DNA of 64,000 nt. Origin: an uncultured Eubacteriales bacterium (GTDB lineage Bacteria > Bacillota > Clostridia > Christensenellales > CAG-138). The translations under genes and the position numbers were made by a program. The stretch lies in NCBI GenBank assembly GCA_900319345.1, contig ONNZ01000004.1, positions 1 to 64,000 on the forward strand. The letters run 5' to 3'. This document shows positions 36,016-44,544 of this stretch, in pieces. Position 1 is the first letter of the stretch. Each line of letters begins with the position of its first letter. Under the pieces are notes generated by a model. That model was given only the letters and a program-made list of their open reading frames with translations. It had not been told where the DNA came from and did no database searches.

Positions 36016-36034
36016 GCTTCTTTTGCTGTTCAGC

Positions 36035-36205
36035 TCAATACTTGCGCTTGCGGGCGGCTTCGGCCTTCTTCTTGCGCTTCACACTGGGCTTCTCGTAGTG
36101 CTCACGACGACGGACCTCGGCGAGGACGCCACTGCGGGCGCACTTGCGCTTCCAACGCTTGAGAGCGCTTTCCAGGGATTCGTTTTCTCCGACTCTGACT
36201 TCCAT
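36035..36205 (-). CDS. rpsU: 30S ribosomal protein S21
   Basis: A 56-residue basic protein beginning [20 protein letters not shown] and ending in a Lys/Arg-rich helix ([16 protein letters not shown]), with the family segment [21 protein letters not shown]. The length fits S21 (56-71 residues). GGGAGGG lies seven bases before the start. It is a single gene with its own promoter (36263-36291) and terminator. Confidence 0.97.
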   Translation of the reverse strand: MEVRVGENESLESALKRWKRKCARSGVLAEVRRREHYEKPSVKRKKKAEAARKRKY

Positions 36206-36262
36206 TTTTTTCCCTCCCCTCCTGAGCCAACATAGGTGGAAAAATCACCAGCACACCGTGAG

Positions 36263-36291
36263 ATTATAAACGAATGTGATGCATTCGTCAA
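36263..36291 (-). promoter_or_regulatory. rpsU promoter with inverted repeat in the spacer
   Basis: Minus strand TTGACG (36291-36286), 17-base spacer, TATAAT (36268-36263). The spacer and -35 edge hold CGAATG-tgatg-CATTCG, a possible operator. Confidence 0.8.
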
Positions 36292-36306
36292 CCCCTTTTT
36301 TCGTTT

Positions 36307-36335
36307 TTGACAATCTAAGAGATTCAGGCTATACT
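36307..36335 (+). promoter_or_regulatory. tdk promoter
   Basis: TTGACA (36307-36312), 17-base spacer, TATACT (36330-36335), 29 bases before tdk. Confidence 0.85.
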
Positions 36336-36364
36336 GGGGCTATCACAGGAGAGGAATTTCTCAT

Positions 36365-36973
36365 ATGGCAAAGCTGTATTTCCGGTACGGGGCCATGGGC
36401 TCCAGCAAATCCGCCAACGCCCTCATGGTGCGGTATAACTACCTGGAGCGGGGCAAGAGCGTTCTGCTCATGAAGCCCTCCACCGACACACGGGACGGAG
36501 TGCACCGCATCCTTTCCCGCTGCGGTCTCGAGGCGGAGTGCACGCTGGTGGAGGACATGGACCTCAAGGCGGTGGAAGCGGGGAAGTATGACTGCATCAT
36601 CGTGGACGAGGCCCAGTTCCTCACCAAGGAGCAGGTGGAGACCTTCGCCTACATCTGCGACATGTACGACGTGCCCGTGATCTGCTACGGCCTCAAGACC
36701 GACTTTCAGGGCAACTTCTTCGAGGGGAGCCATTGGCTCCTGGCCCGTGCGGACGCCATCGAGGAGGTCAAGACCATCTGCTGGTGCGGCAAGAAGGCCA
36801 CCCAGAACGCCCGGCTGGACGGCAAGGGCGGCATCACCAAGGAGGGCGACCAGGTGGTCCTGGGCGCCAACGACACCTATATCGGCCTGTGCCGGAAGCA
36901 CTGGCGGCTGGGGGACCCGGGACCGGGCCTCAGGGCGGAGGACCTGAAACGAAAAGCGGAAGAGAAAAACTGA
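36365..36973 (+). CDS. tdk: Thymidine kinase (type II)
   Basis: A 202-residue salvage enzyme phosphorylating thymidine. The P-loop is unusual in detail, FRYGAMGSSKSANAL instead of the common G.M.SGKT, with Ser-Ser-Lys-Ser keeping the lysine; the DEAQF motif, the YGLKTDFQGNFFEGS lasso region and CWCGKKATQNARL with paired cysteines are typical. The C terminus extends beyond the core by a charged tail. Its stop overlaps the start of the next gene as CTGA. Confidence 0.95.
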   Translation: MAKLYFRYGAMGSSKSANALMVRYNYLERGKSVLLMKPSTDTRDGVHRILSRCGLEAECTLVEDMDLKAVEAGKYDCIIVDEAQFLTKEQVETFAYICDMYDVPVICYGLKTDFQGNFFEGSHWLLARADAIEEVKTICWCGKKATQNARLDGKGGITKEGDQVVLGANDTYIGLCRKHWRLGDPGPGLRAEDLKRKAEEKN

Positions 36974-37665
36974 AGCGGGGCGGCCTGTTCGCGGGGGCCT
37001 TCGGCACCGTCGCCTTTTTGGCGGTAGGGGCCTGTTTGTGCGCCCTGTTCCTGCTGGTCTACCCTGCAGGTGAGATGAACCGGCTGTTCGAATACGCCCT
37101 GGTGATCCTGTGCTTCGCCTTCGCTTGCGGCCGGAGACGGGGGAATCTGGACGGGTTTTTGGCCCTGCTGGCCCTGCTGTTCACCGTGGGGGCGGACTTC
37201 TTTCTGGTGGCCCTGAAGGAGGAGCAATGGCTCCCCGGCATGGGCCTCTTCTGCTGCGCCCAGCTCTGCTGGGCCCTGCGGCTCTGGGGGATGGAGGACG
37301 GGCGGCGGCGGCTTTCCCACGCCCTGGTCTGGGCCTGCGCCTGCGGGACGCTCCTGGTGGTGGCGGTGATCCTGGCCCGAGGGGCGGACCCGGTGCTGCT
37401 TATGGGGGCGGTGTACGCCTCCTTCCTCGTCACCACCGTCTTCTTCAGCTATCTCACCCCCCGGAACCTTCTCTTCACCCTGGGCATGACCCTGTTCTTG
37501 GGCTGCGACCTGTTCGTGGCGGTGAACAACGCCGCCCTCTATCTGGACCTCTCCGCCTATCCCGCCCTGAAGGCCCTTCACGATATCCCCTTCAACATGA
37601 TGTGGGCCTTCTACGGCCCCAGCCAGATGTTGCTCTCCCTGTCCTCCGCAGGCGGGAAGCGCTGA
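36970..37665 (+). CDS. YhhN-like integral membrane protein, apparent CTG start
   Basis: About 231 residues with seven or eight membrane helices. The order GADFFLVALKE, FCCAQLCWALRLWG, YLTPRNLLFTLGMTLFLGCDLFVAV and FNMMWAFYGPSQMLL resembles the YhhN/TMEM86 family (lysoplasmalogenases in animals), but the match is loose. No ATG, GTG or TTG is well placed: the first sensible codon is CTG at 36970, which overlaps the tdk stop as CTGA where ATGA would be expected, with GGAAGAG upstream. The start is therefore uncertain; the frame itself is clear from its hydrophobic pattern and length. Confidence 0.6.
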   Translation: MKRGGLFAGAFGTVAFLAVGACLCALFLLVYPAGEMNRLFEYALVILCFAFACGRRRGNLDGFLALLALLFTVGADFFLVALKEEQWLPGMGLFCCAQLCWALRLWGMEDGRRRLSHALVWACACGTLLVVAVILARGADPVLLMGAVYASFLVTTVFFSYLTPRNLLFTLGMTLFLGCDLFVAVNNAALYLDLSAYPALKALHDIPFNMMWAFYGPSQMLLSLSSAGGKR

Positions 37666-37747
37666 TTTTTCACCCTTCATCTTGCGTTTTCGCCGCCAAA
37701 AAGGTATACTATATTGAATCATGGCATGAAAAGGAGCGATTCGATCC

Positions 37748-40396
37748 ATGGAAAACAAACGGCCAACCGGTCACGGTAAAAAAGTCGGTTCCGGCTCCGC
37801 CCACGTGGAGAAGGGGGAGAAGGTATCCTCCCGTCCCGTAGGCACGGGGTCCGGACGCACGGGCAGCTTCGATCAGCGCCCCGGGGTGAACCGGGACGGG
37901 GAACGGTCCACCGCCGGCAAGCTGGGGCTTCTCGCGCTGCTGCTGGTGCTGCCCAAGAAGTATCGCCGCATCCTGCTCATCGTCATCGCCGTGGTGGCGG
38001 TGCTGGGCATGCTTGGAAAGTGCGGCGGCGCCTTCTCCGGCAACGACGTATCCTACTACCCGGAGACGAACCAGCTCTCCCAGGCAACCGATGCGCCTTA
38101 CTATACCTATGCGCCCGTGGTCACGGAAGCCCCCGTCTATACCGAGGCCCCGGTGATCACCCCGGCCCCCGTCGTCACCGAGGCTCCCGTGGTCACCGCC
38201 GCCCCCGTGGTGGGGGAAGCAAGGGCCAAGCGGGTCGTCCCCAAGGGCAACGGCAAGGACACCGTCACCGTCATGATCTACATGTGCGGCACGGACCTTG
38301 AATCGAAGTACGGCATGGGCACCAGCGACCTGGGCGAGATGGTGAAGGCCACCATCGACCACAAGGTGAACGTGATCGTGGAGACCGGCGGCTGCCGGGC
38401 CTGGAAGAACAACATCGTCTCCAGCTCCGTGAACCAGATCTACCAGGTCCAGACCGGGGGCCTTCGGCGGCTCGAAAGCGACTTCGGCAAGAGCTACATG
38501 ACGGACCCGGACAACCTGGCGTCCTTCATCCAGTACTGCACGAAGAACTTCCCGGCGGATCGGAACATCCTGATTTTCTGGGATCACGGCGGCGGCTCCC
38601 TCTCCGGCTACGGCTACGACGAGAAGCAGGGCAGCGGCTTCGGCGTGTCCGCGGACACCATGACCCTGCCCGAGATCGACGCGGCCCTGAAGAAGGGCGG
38701 CTGCGTCTTCGACTGGATCGGCTTCGACGCCTGCCTCATGGCCACGTTGGAGACCGCCATGGTCTGCAACAACTACGCGGACTACATGATCGCCTCCGAG
38801 GAATCGGAGCCCGGCACCGGCTGGTACTATACCGACTGGCTCACTCAGCTGTCGAAGAACACCTCCGTTTCCACGGAGAGCATCGGCAAGACCATCGTGG
38901 ACACCTTCGTCACCGCCAGCCAGCGGGCCCAGGCCAACGCTCAGGTGACCTTGAGCGTGCTGGATCTCGCGAAGATGCAGGGCACCGTGCCCCAGGCCCT
39001 TCGGAACTTCTCCACCTCCACCACCAACCTCATCAAGGGCAACAACTACAAGCAGGTGGCCGACGCCCGGGCCAACGCCCGTCAGTTCGCCCGCCAGAGC
39101 CGGATCAATCAGGTGGACTTCATCGACCTGTGTGACAAGATCGGGACCGCGGAAGCCAAGACCCTGGCCGCCGCTTTACGGGGCTGTGTGTCCTATCAGA
39201 ACGGCAACATCAGCCGGGCCAACGGCGTATCCGTCTACTTCCCCTATGAGACTCTGAGCGGCGTGAAGAACGCCATCAACACCTACAACAACCTGGGCAT
39301 CGATTCGGAGTATACGAAGTGCATCCAGAGCTTCGCCAGCGTGGGCCAGGGCGGCCAGTTCGCCTCCTCCGCGTCCCAGCAGGGCTACGGTTCCTATTCC
39401 TCCGGCGGAGACCTCCTTAGCACCCTCCTGGGCGGCTTCATGGACAGCGGCTCCTACGGCAGCTCCGGCAGCGGCTACGGCAGCTCCCCCTACGGCTCCT
39501 CCTCGCCCCTGGGCTCCCTGCTGGGGGACTACACCACCAGCTCCGGCTCCGGCTCCTACTCCGCCGGCAACAGCGTGGACGCCTCCACCATCTATGACCT
39601 GCTGAACGCCTTCTCCGGCCGGTCCATGCCCGCCGCCCTCGACTGGGTGGATACGGGCCTGGTGGCCAGCAAGGCCCTGGACATCGCCGAGAACCGCCTG
39701 GATCCCGCCCGGATCACGATCACCGACAAGAACGGCGTGCCGACCCTGGTGCTGACCGACGCGGAATGGGCCCTCATAGATACCGCCGCCGTGAATGTGT
39801 TCGTGGACGACGAGGAGGGCTTCATCGACCTGGGATATGACAACTATCTCGAGTACGATCAGGACAACGACCTCATCCTGGGCTTCGACGGCACCTGGCT
39901 CTGCGTGGACGGCCACGTGGCGGCCTTCTACATGACGGAGGCCGAGGAAGACGGAACCTACGGCCGCATCCCCGCCAAGATCACCGGAAAGCGGGACCGC
40001 AATGCGGATAAGGACGGTGTCCTGAAGGTGGATGGTGCCCTGAGCGGTGAGAAGGTGTCCGGGTCCGAGACCGTGGAGATGATGGTGAACCTACTGGTGC
40101 ACATCGTTGACGACGACGTGGAGATCCTGGGCGCCTATCCTCTCTACGACGGGACGGTCGATACGGAAGCCAAGGGCCTCATCCCCATTCTGAAGGGCGA
40201 CAAGATCCAGCTCCTCTGCGACTACTACACCTACGACAACGCCTACGAGGGCAGCTATGAGCTGGGCAAGGCCTTCACCGTCGGCAGCAGCCTGACAGTG
40301 GAGTATCTGGTCTTGGACAACACCGAGCTTACGGTCAGCTACCGCCTCACCGACGTGTACGGCAACGTGTACTGGACGCCGGCGGTCGTCTACTAA
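37748..40396 (+). CDS. Clostripain-family (C11) cysteine peptidase, membrane-anchored
   Basis: An 882-residue surface peptidase. A basic N-terminal 60 residues lead to one membrane segment (ILLIVIAVVAVLGMLG, about 76-92), then a repeat linker rich in APVVTEAP units (about 115-160). The peptidase domain has the catalytic His in FWDHGGGSLSGYG (about 280) and Cys in GFDACLMATLE (about 328). A Gly/Ser/Tyr-rich insert (about 545-625) contains LLSTLLGG and LGSLLGDY, followed by a C-terminal beta-rich domain. Clostripain relatives cleave after arginine or lysine. AAGGAG lies 13 bases before the start. Monocistronic, ended by a strong terminator. Confidence 0.92.
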   Translation: MENKRPTGHGKKVGSGSAHVEKGEKVSSRPVGTGSGRTGSFDQRPGVNRDGERSTAGKLGLLALLLVLPKKYRRILLIVIAVVAVLGMLGKCGGAFSGNDVSYYPETNQLSQATDAPYYTYAPVVTEAPVYTEAPVITPAPVVTEAPVVTAAPVVGEARAKRVVPKGNGKDTVTVMIYMCGTDLESKYGMGTSDLGEMVKATIDHKVNVIVETGGCRAWKNNIVSSSVNQIYQVQTGGLRRLESDFGKSYMTDPDNLASFIQYCTKNFPADRNILIFWDHGGGSLSGYGYDEKQGSGFGVSADTMTLPEIDAALKKGGCVFDWIGFDACLMATLETAMVCNNYADYMIASEESEPGTGWYYTDWLTQLSKNTSVSTESIGKTIVDTFVTASQRAQANAQVTLSVLDLAKMQGTVPQALRNFSTSTTNLIKGNNYKQVADARANARQFARQSRINQVDFIDLCDKIGTAEAKTLAAALRGCVSYQNGNISRANGVSVYFPYETLSGVKNAINTYNNLGIDSEYTKCIQSFASVGQGGQFASSASQQGYGSYSSGGDLLSTLLGGFMDSGSYGSSGSGYGSSPYGSSSPLGSLLGDYTTSSGSGSYSAGNSVDASTIYDLLNAFSGRSMPAALDWVDTGLVASKALDIAENRLDPARITITDKNGVPTLVLTDAEWALIDTAAVNVFVDDEEGFIDLGYDNYLEYDQDNDLILGFDGTWLCVDGHVAAFYMTEAEEDGTYGRIPAKITGKRDRNADKDGVLKVDGALSGEKVSGSETVEMMVNLLVHIVDDDVEILGAYPLYDGTVDTEAKGLIPILKGDKIQLLCDYYTYDNAYEGSYELGKAFTVGSSLTVEYLVLDNTELTVSYRLTDVYGNVYWTPAVVY

Positions 40397-40406
40397 GATA
40401 CGGATC

Positions 40407-40443
40407 GAAAACGAGCGCTCCTTTTTGAGGGGCGCTCGTTTTA
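40407..40443 (+). terminator. Terminator after the C11 peptidase gene
   Basis: AAAACGAGCGC and GCGCTCGTTTT pair, giving a T-rich end. Confidence 0.85.
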
Positions 40444-40456
40444 GAAAGGAAAACCT

Positions 40457-41551
40457 ATGGAATTCGTTTGCAGCGTCTGCGGAAAGCGGGAGAGCGCCGC
40501 CACCCGAAAGCCAAAGTGCGGCTGCGGGGGCCTCTGGAAGCTGGACTTCACGCCGCCCAAATTCGATTTAGCTGAGGTGGACCGGGACGAGTGGAGCCAG
40601 TTCCGGTATCGGAAGTTCATGGCTCTGGAGGGGGAGACCTGGCGGGGTATCTCCCTGGGCGAAGGCTTGACGCCTGTGGTGCGCCTCGACGAGAACGTGC
40701 TCCTGAAGATGGACTACATGATGCCCACCCTGTCCTTCAAGGATCGGGGCGCGGCGGTGCTGGTGGCCCACGCCAAGGCCATCGGGGTGGACAAGGTGGT
40801 TCAGGATTCCAGCGGCAACGCGGGCAACGCCGTGGCGGCCTACTGCGCCCGGGCGGGCATCGGCTGCGAGATCTTCGTGCCCGAGGGCACCAGCCCCAAG
40901 AAGATCGACATGATCCGCGCCCACGGAGCCACCTGCACCGTGGTGCCCGGCAGCCGGGACCACTGCGCCGACGTGTGCCGGGCCAAGGTGGAAACCGAGG
41001 GGCTCTACTACGCCAACCACGTGTACAACCCCTTCTTCTACGAGGGCACCAAGACCTATATCTACGAGGTCTACGAGCAGCTCCATCGCATCCCGGCGAA
41101 TCTGGTGATACCCGTGGGCAACGGCACCCTGTTCCTGGGGGCCATGAAGGCCCTGGAGGAGCTCTTGGCCGCGGGCTGCATCGAGACCTTCCCCCAGATC
41201 ATCGCCCTGCAGAGCGAGAACTGCGACCCGCTGCTTAAGGCGGCGGACCTGGGCCTGGACGATCCGGCACCCGTCAAGCCGACGCCCACCCTGGCGGAGG
41301 GCATCGCCATCGGCCAGCCTATGCGGGGAGAGGAGATATTGGCCTACGCGAAAAAGCACGGCGTCCGCTTCGTCCACGCCCCAGAGGATAAAATACTGGA
41401 GGCCCGGGCCTTCCTGGCCCGCCAGGGCGTGTACGTGGAGCACACCACCGCTGCCAACTACGCGGCCTATCGGCGCTACTGCGAGCTCTACGGCCCCACT
41501 CCCGACACCCTCATCACCATGTGCGGCGCAGGGCTCAAATCGGATCATTGA
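40457..41551 (+). CDS. thrC: Threonine synthase-like PLP enzyme
   Basis: A 364-residue fold type II PLP enzyme. It starts with a zinc-ribbon-like part (CSVCGKRESAATRKPKCGCG), then LGEGLTPVV, the PLP lysine in LSFKDRGAAV, and DSSGNAGNAVAAYCARAG as the phosphate loop. The layout (N-terminal cysteine motif, PTLSFKDRG) matches the short threonine synthase form that converts O-phosphohomoserine to threonine; other beta-eliminating enzymes of the fold such as cysteate synthase are possible. AAAGGA precedes the start. No homoserine kinase or dehydrogenase gene lies nearby. Confidence 0.8.
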   Translation: MEFVCSVCGKRESAATRKPKCGCGGLWKLDFTPPKFDLAEVDRDEWSQFRYRKFMALEGETWRGISLGEGLTPVVRLDENVLLKMDYMMPTLSFKDRGAAVLVAHAKAIGVDKVVQDSSGNAGNAVAAYCARAGIGCEIFVPEGTSPKKIDMIRAHGATCTVVPGSRDHCADVCRAKVETEGLYYANHVYNPFFYEGTKTYIYEVYEQLHRIPANLVIPVGNGTLFLGAMKALEELLAAGCIETFPQIIALQSENCDPLLKAADLGLDDPAPVKPTPTLAEGIAIGQPMRGEEILAYAKKHGVRFVHAPEDKILEARAFLARQGVYVEHTTAANYAAYRRYCELYGPTPDTLITMCGAGLKSDH

Positions 41552-41553
41552 TA

Positions 41554-41803
41554 CGACTTTTCTCTTCGGTGAAGAGAAAAGTCGCCCAAAAGAGAAGCTT
41601 AAGAAGATAATCGGTGATCTATCGGGATCAATCATCTCTTCTTAAGCTTCTCTTTTTTCCGCCGCTTTTTACCCATGGGCAAAACATAGTCGAAACCTGC
41701 GCATAGCTTGGTTTCTCGTTGTTTTGCCCGTGCTCCGCTTCGCTGTATCTGCCACAGGCAGCGCTCAGCTTCGCACCCCTTCACTGAAAAGAAAAAGCGG
41801 CAA
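41554..41803. repeat. Three-hairpin intergenic element, copy C (enlarged)
   Basis: Hairpin 1 is CGACTTTTCTCTTC-ggt-GAAGAGAAAAGTCG (41554-41584). Next comes AAAAGAGAAGCTTAAGAAGA (41588-41607) paired perfectly with TCTTCTTAAGCTTCTCTTTT (41637-41656). The third stem GCCGCTTTTT/AAAAAGCGGC (about 41661-41802) encloses about 120 extra bases that contain a nested GGGCAAAAC/GTTTTGCCC stem. It shares hairpin 1 loop and linker text with copies A and B, but has an insertion in hairpin 3 and a different hairpin 2. It lies between convergent genes and may end both transcripts. Confidence 0.75.
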
Positions 41804-41816
41804 AACAAAACTTCTC

Positions 41817-42422
41817 TTATCTCCGTTTCAACCCCACTTCGCTTTCCGGCTGGCCGTCCAACGTAGCGCCCTCCAGGTGGACCATCTTCTCCGTCAGGAG
41901 TTTGGAAAAGCCGGAGACGATGGCGGAGGAGTAGATGAGCCGCTCCACGTCCACGCTCTGGGCGGCGGGGCTGTGGAGCACGTCGTCCCCGGCGGCCCGG
42001 ACCAGCTGGATGAAGGCCAGGCACACGTCGTGATGGGTCTTCACGTACTCCTCATAGATGCGGCGGACCTCGCTTTCGGGCAGGCCCAGGGGCAGCATCT
42101 TCTGGATGTAGGGGATGTTCACGCTCTGCTTCAGGGAGCAGACCATGATGAGGTAGGCCATGTGGACCCGGGTGTACTTCTTCTTCACCGGCGGGGGCAT
42201 GATCTTCAGCCGCACATAGTTGTTGATGATGCTGGCGGTGATGGCGGCGTTGCCGTGCTCGTCCTCCGGCAAGAAATTCAGATACCGCTGCAGCAGCATG
42301 ACCACCTGATCCATATACAGGTCCATGTCCGGCAGCTCGTCCCACTGGGGCAGGTGAAAGTTGTTGAGATAGTTCTCCCATCGGCGGAGCTTGGCGCCGA
42401 TCAGCTTCACATCATAAGCCAT
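41817..42422 (-). CDS. DUF1836 protein
   Basis: A 201-residue protein of the DUF1836 family, common in Clostridia and lactobacilli. The N-terminal half carries the family text LPQWDELPDMDLYMDQVVMLLQRYL, ITASIINNYVRLKIMPPPVKKKYTRVHMAYLIM, which reads like a MerR-type winged helix, so a DNA-binding role is plausible. AGGAG lies nine bases before the start and a promoter is at 42449. It is divergent from a DegV gene with 159 bases between; joint regulation is possible. Confidence 0.9.
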   Translation of the reverse strand: MAYDVKLIGAKLRRWENYLNNFHLPQWDELPDMDLYMDQVVMLLQRYLNFLPEDEHGNAAITASIINNYVRLKIMPPPVKKKYTRVHMAYLIMVCSLKQSVNIPYIQKMLPLGLPESEVRRIYEEYVKTHHDVCLAFIQLVRAAGDDVLHSPAAQSVDVERLIYSSAIVSGFSKLLTEKMVHLEGATLDGQPESEVGLKRR

Positions 42423-42448
42423 ATGTACGTCTCCTAATATGATATATC

Positions 42449-42477
42449 AGTATACTCCCTTCCGATCCGTTTGACAA
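42449..42477 (-). promoter_or_regulatory. Promoter of the DUF1836 gene
   Basis: Minus strand TTGTCA (42477-42472), 17-base spacer, TATACT (42454-42449). Confidence 0.7.
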
Positions 42478-42519
42478 GAGTGAACGAATTATGGCAAATG
42501 AAACATTTTTATGAATTAG

Positions 42520-42548
42520 TTGACAGAATTATTAGAATGGTTTAATAT
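42520..42548 (+). promoter_or_regulatory. Promoter of the DegV gene
   Basis: TTGACA (42520-42525), 17-base spacer, TAATAT (42543-42548); an alternative TATAAT overlaps at 42546. Confidence 0.65.
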
Positions 42549-42581
42549 AATAACAGATATTAGATCAAGGAGACGGACCAT

Positions 42582-43460
42582 ATGGCATATCATATTTGGA
42601 CGGACACCTCGGCGAACCTGCCCGCGCCCCTGTGCAAGAAGTTGGGCATCGGGGTGCTGCCCTTTCATTTCATCCACAACGGCGGGGCGGAGCAGTGCTG
42701 CCTGGACACGGACGCCTTCCCCTACGACGCCTATTACGAGGATCTGAAGAACGGCGGCGTCGCCACCACCTCCATGATCAATTCCGAGGCCTATCGGGAG
42801 ATCTTCGAGCGGGAGGCCGCGGCGGGGAACGACGTGCTGTATATCGGCATGTCCTCCGGCATCAGCGGGGCCTACGGCGCTTCCGCTTTGGCGGCCCGGG
42901 AGGCGGGGGAAAGGTACCCCCAACACCGCTTCGAGGTCTTCGACACCAAGGGCGCGTCCCTGGGGGAGGGATTGTTGGTGCTGGCGGCCCAGAAGCTCCA
43001 GAAGGCGGGGGCGGACCTCCAGAAGGTTCTGCGGGAGCTGGACCGGCTAAGGACCCACATGATGCAGATCTTCACCGTGGACGACCTCATGTACCTGAAG
43101 CGGGGCGGCCGCATCTCCCGCATGAAGGCGGTCATCGCCTCTGTCCTCAACATCAAGCCCATCCTGCGGGGGGACGAGGAGGGCCGGATCGTGGTCACCA
43201 ACAAGACCGTGGGCCGCAAGGCCTCCATCCGCACCCTGGCGGACGACCTCATCGAGAACATCGACGAACAGGACGCCTGCGGGGTGGGCATCGCCCAGGC
43301 GGGATGCGCCGCCGACGCCCAGGCCCTGATCGCCCGCATCCGCGCCAAGTTCCCCAGCCTGCCCATCCTGACGGTCCCCTACGAGCCCGTCACCGGCAGC
43401 CACGTGGGCCCCGGGGCCCTGGCCCTGTTCTACATCAGCCGGACGGAACGAGCCGTATAG
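42582..43460 (+). CDS. DegV family fatty-acid-binding protein
   Basis: A 292-residue DegV/FakB-type protein. It begins AYHIWTDTSANLP, has TTSMINSEAYREIFE, YIGMSSGISGAYGA (the conserved serine-rich loop that contacts the carboxylate), FTVDDLMYLKRGGRIS and a C-terminal VTGSHVGPGALALFYI. In other Firmicutes these proteins bind fatty acids and present them to the FakA kinase, which is not in this window. AAGGAGACGG precedes the start. A strong hairpin terminator follows. Confidence 0.95.
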   Translation: MAYHIWTDTSANLPAPLCKKLGIGVLPFHFIHNGGAEQCCLDTDAFPYDAYYEDLKNGGVATTSMINSEAYREIFEREAAAGNDVLYIGMSSGISGAYGASALAAREAGERYPQHRFEVFDTKGASLGEGLLVLAAQKLQKAGADLQKVLRELDRLRTHMMQIFTVDDLMYLKRGGRISRMKAVIASVLNIKPILRGDEEGRIVVTNKTVGRKASIRTLADDLIENIDEQDACGVGIAQAGCAADAQALIARIRAKFPSLPILTVPYEPVTGSHVGPGALALFYISRTERAV

Positions 43461-43467
43461 CGAAGGA

Positions 43468-43504
43468 CGAAAAAAAGGAGCTGCCCTCGAGCAGCTCCTT
43501 TTGC
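43468..43504. terminator. Bidirectional terminator
   Basis: AAAAGGAGCTGC-cctcga-GCAGCTCCTTTT has A and T runs on both sides and lies between convergent genes ending at 43460 and 43514. Confidence 0.9.
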
Positions 43505-43513
43505 ATATGGCGG

Positions 43514-44365
43514 TTACGGATTGGCGGGAGTGACGGCGTTGGTGCCGCCCTGCTCGTTGGCAGCAGCCCGCTTGGCGCAGAAGCTGCACAGCTCGCCCCG
43601 GTTGTTCTCCCAGGCTTCCTGCAGAGAGGTATGGTGCAGGTTCTCCTCGGAGGTGTTGGTCAGGGCCTGGCAGTCGCCATAGAGGTGATACTTCTTGCCG
43701 TAGGTGGTCCAGAAGCAGCCGTCGGGGTCCTGAGCGTCGATGTTGAACTCCTGGGTGACCTTGTCCACCTCGTCCTGGGTCACGGGATGGTAGTCGGCGG
43801 AGACGCCGCCCACCAGCAGCGTGATGGCGGCCAGGGCCGCGATGGCGATCTTCTTGGTCTTGGCGTCCAGCTTGTCGTTCTTCAGGATCAGCACGAGACC
43901 GATGACGAAGAAGATCAGGAAGGCCATGATGAGGCCCAGCTGGTTCCAGATGAACTGGGCGACCTTGTTGTGGGACTTGATGGGATGGATGTGGTTGGCC
44001 TTCTTCCACAGCAGGGCGGCGCCGATGCACAGGGCCACGGCCACCACGATGTCGATGATCATGGGCGTGTAGTTCTTCAGCACCAGCATCCGCATGGCGC
44101 CGAAGGGCAGCTCCAGATCCCCAAGCTGGGGCAGATACATGGCCACGATGGCCAGGGCCCACATGACGAAGGCCAGCACCCGCCACAGGACGGTGTTCTT
44201 CTTCTTGCCGGTCTCCTGCTCCTCCATCTGGGCGAGAGCCGCCTTCAACGCGGCGGCGGAGGGCTTCTTCGCTTCCGCGGGCTCAGCCTTCTTGGCGGGG
44301 GCCTTCTTGGCCGGCTCCTTCTTTTCTTCCGCCTTGGCGGTCTTTACTTTCTTTTCCTCTTCCAA
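43514..44365 (-). CDS. Four-helix membrane protein with Ala/Lys-rich N terminus
   Basis: 283 residues, read from a TTG start with GGGGG eight to twelve bases upstream. Residues 1-55 are very rich in Ala, Lys and Glu (KKAPAKKAEPAEAKK). Four membrane segments follow (about 60-80, 93-115, 138-160, 170-185), then a probably extracellular C-terminal part with YHLYGDCQALTNTSEENLH and CSFCAKR; the H..C and C..C residues could bind a metal or form disulfides. I recognise no family. It is divergent from the repeat protein at 44545 and convergent with DegV. Confidence 0.7.
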   Translation of the reverse strand: MEEEKKVKTAKAEEKKEPAKKAPAKKAEPAEAKKPSAAALKAALAQMEEQETGKKKNTVLWRVLAFVMWALAIVAMYLPQLGDLELPFGAMRMLVLKNYTPMIIDIVVAVALCIGAALLWKKANHIHPIKSHNKVAQFIWNQLGLIMAFLIFFVIGLVLILKNDKLDAKTKKIAIAALAAITLLVGGVSADYHPVTQDEVDKVTQEFNIDAQDPDGCFWTTYGKKYHLYGDCQALTNTSEENLHHTSLQEAWENNRGELCSFCAKRAAANEQGGTNAVTPANP

Positions 44366-44544
44366 AGTTGAGTTCCCCCTTTTGAAAATGCACCATATAT
44401 ACTATGGATGAAAGCAGTATACCACAAGGTATGGTAGGTTGCAACGGATTCCGAAACAAAATCTGCGATTTTTTTCGTCTCCTGCATTGATATTCCCTCG
44501 GGAATGTGGTATTTTTATGCTATCTTGGAAAGGAGTGTAAACAT

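Noticed and set aside
41554..41803. CRISPR-like or IS end
   Set aside because: The repeats are inverted hairpins, not evenly spaced direct repeats, and no transposase or cas gene is near.
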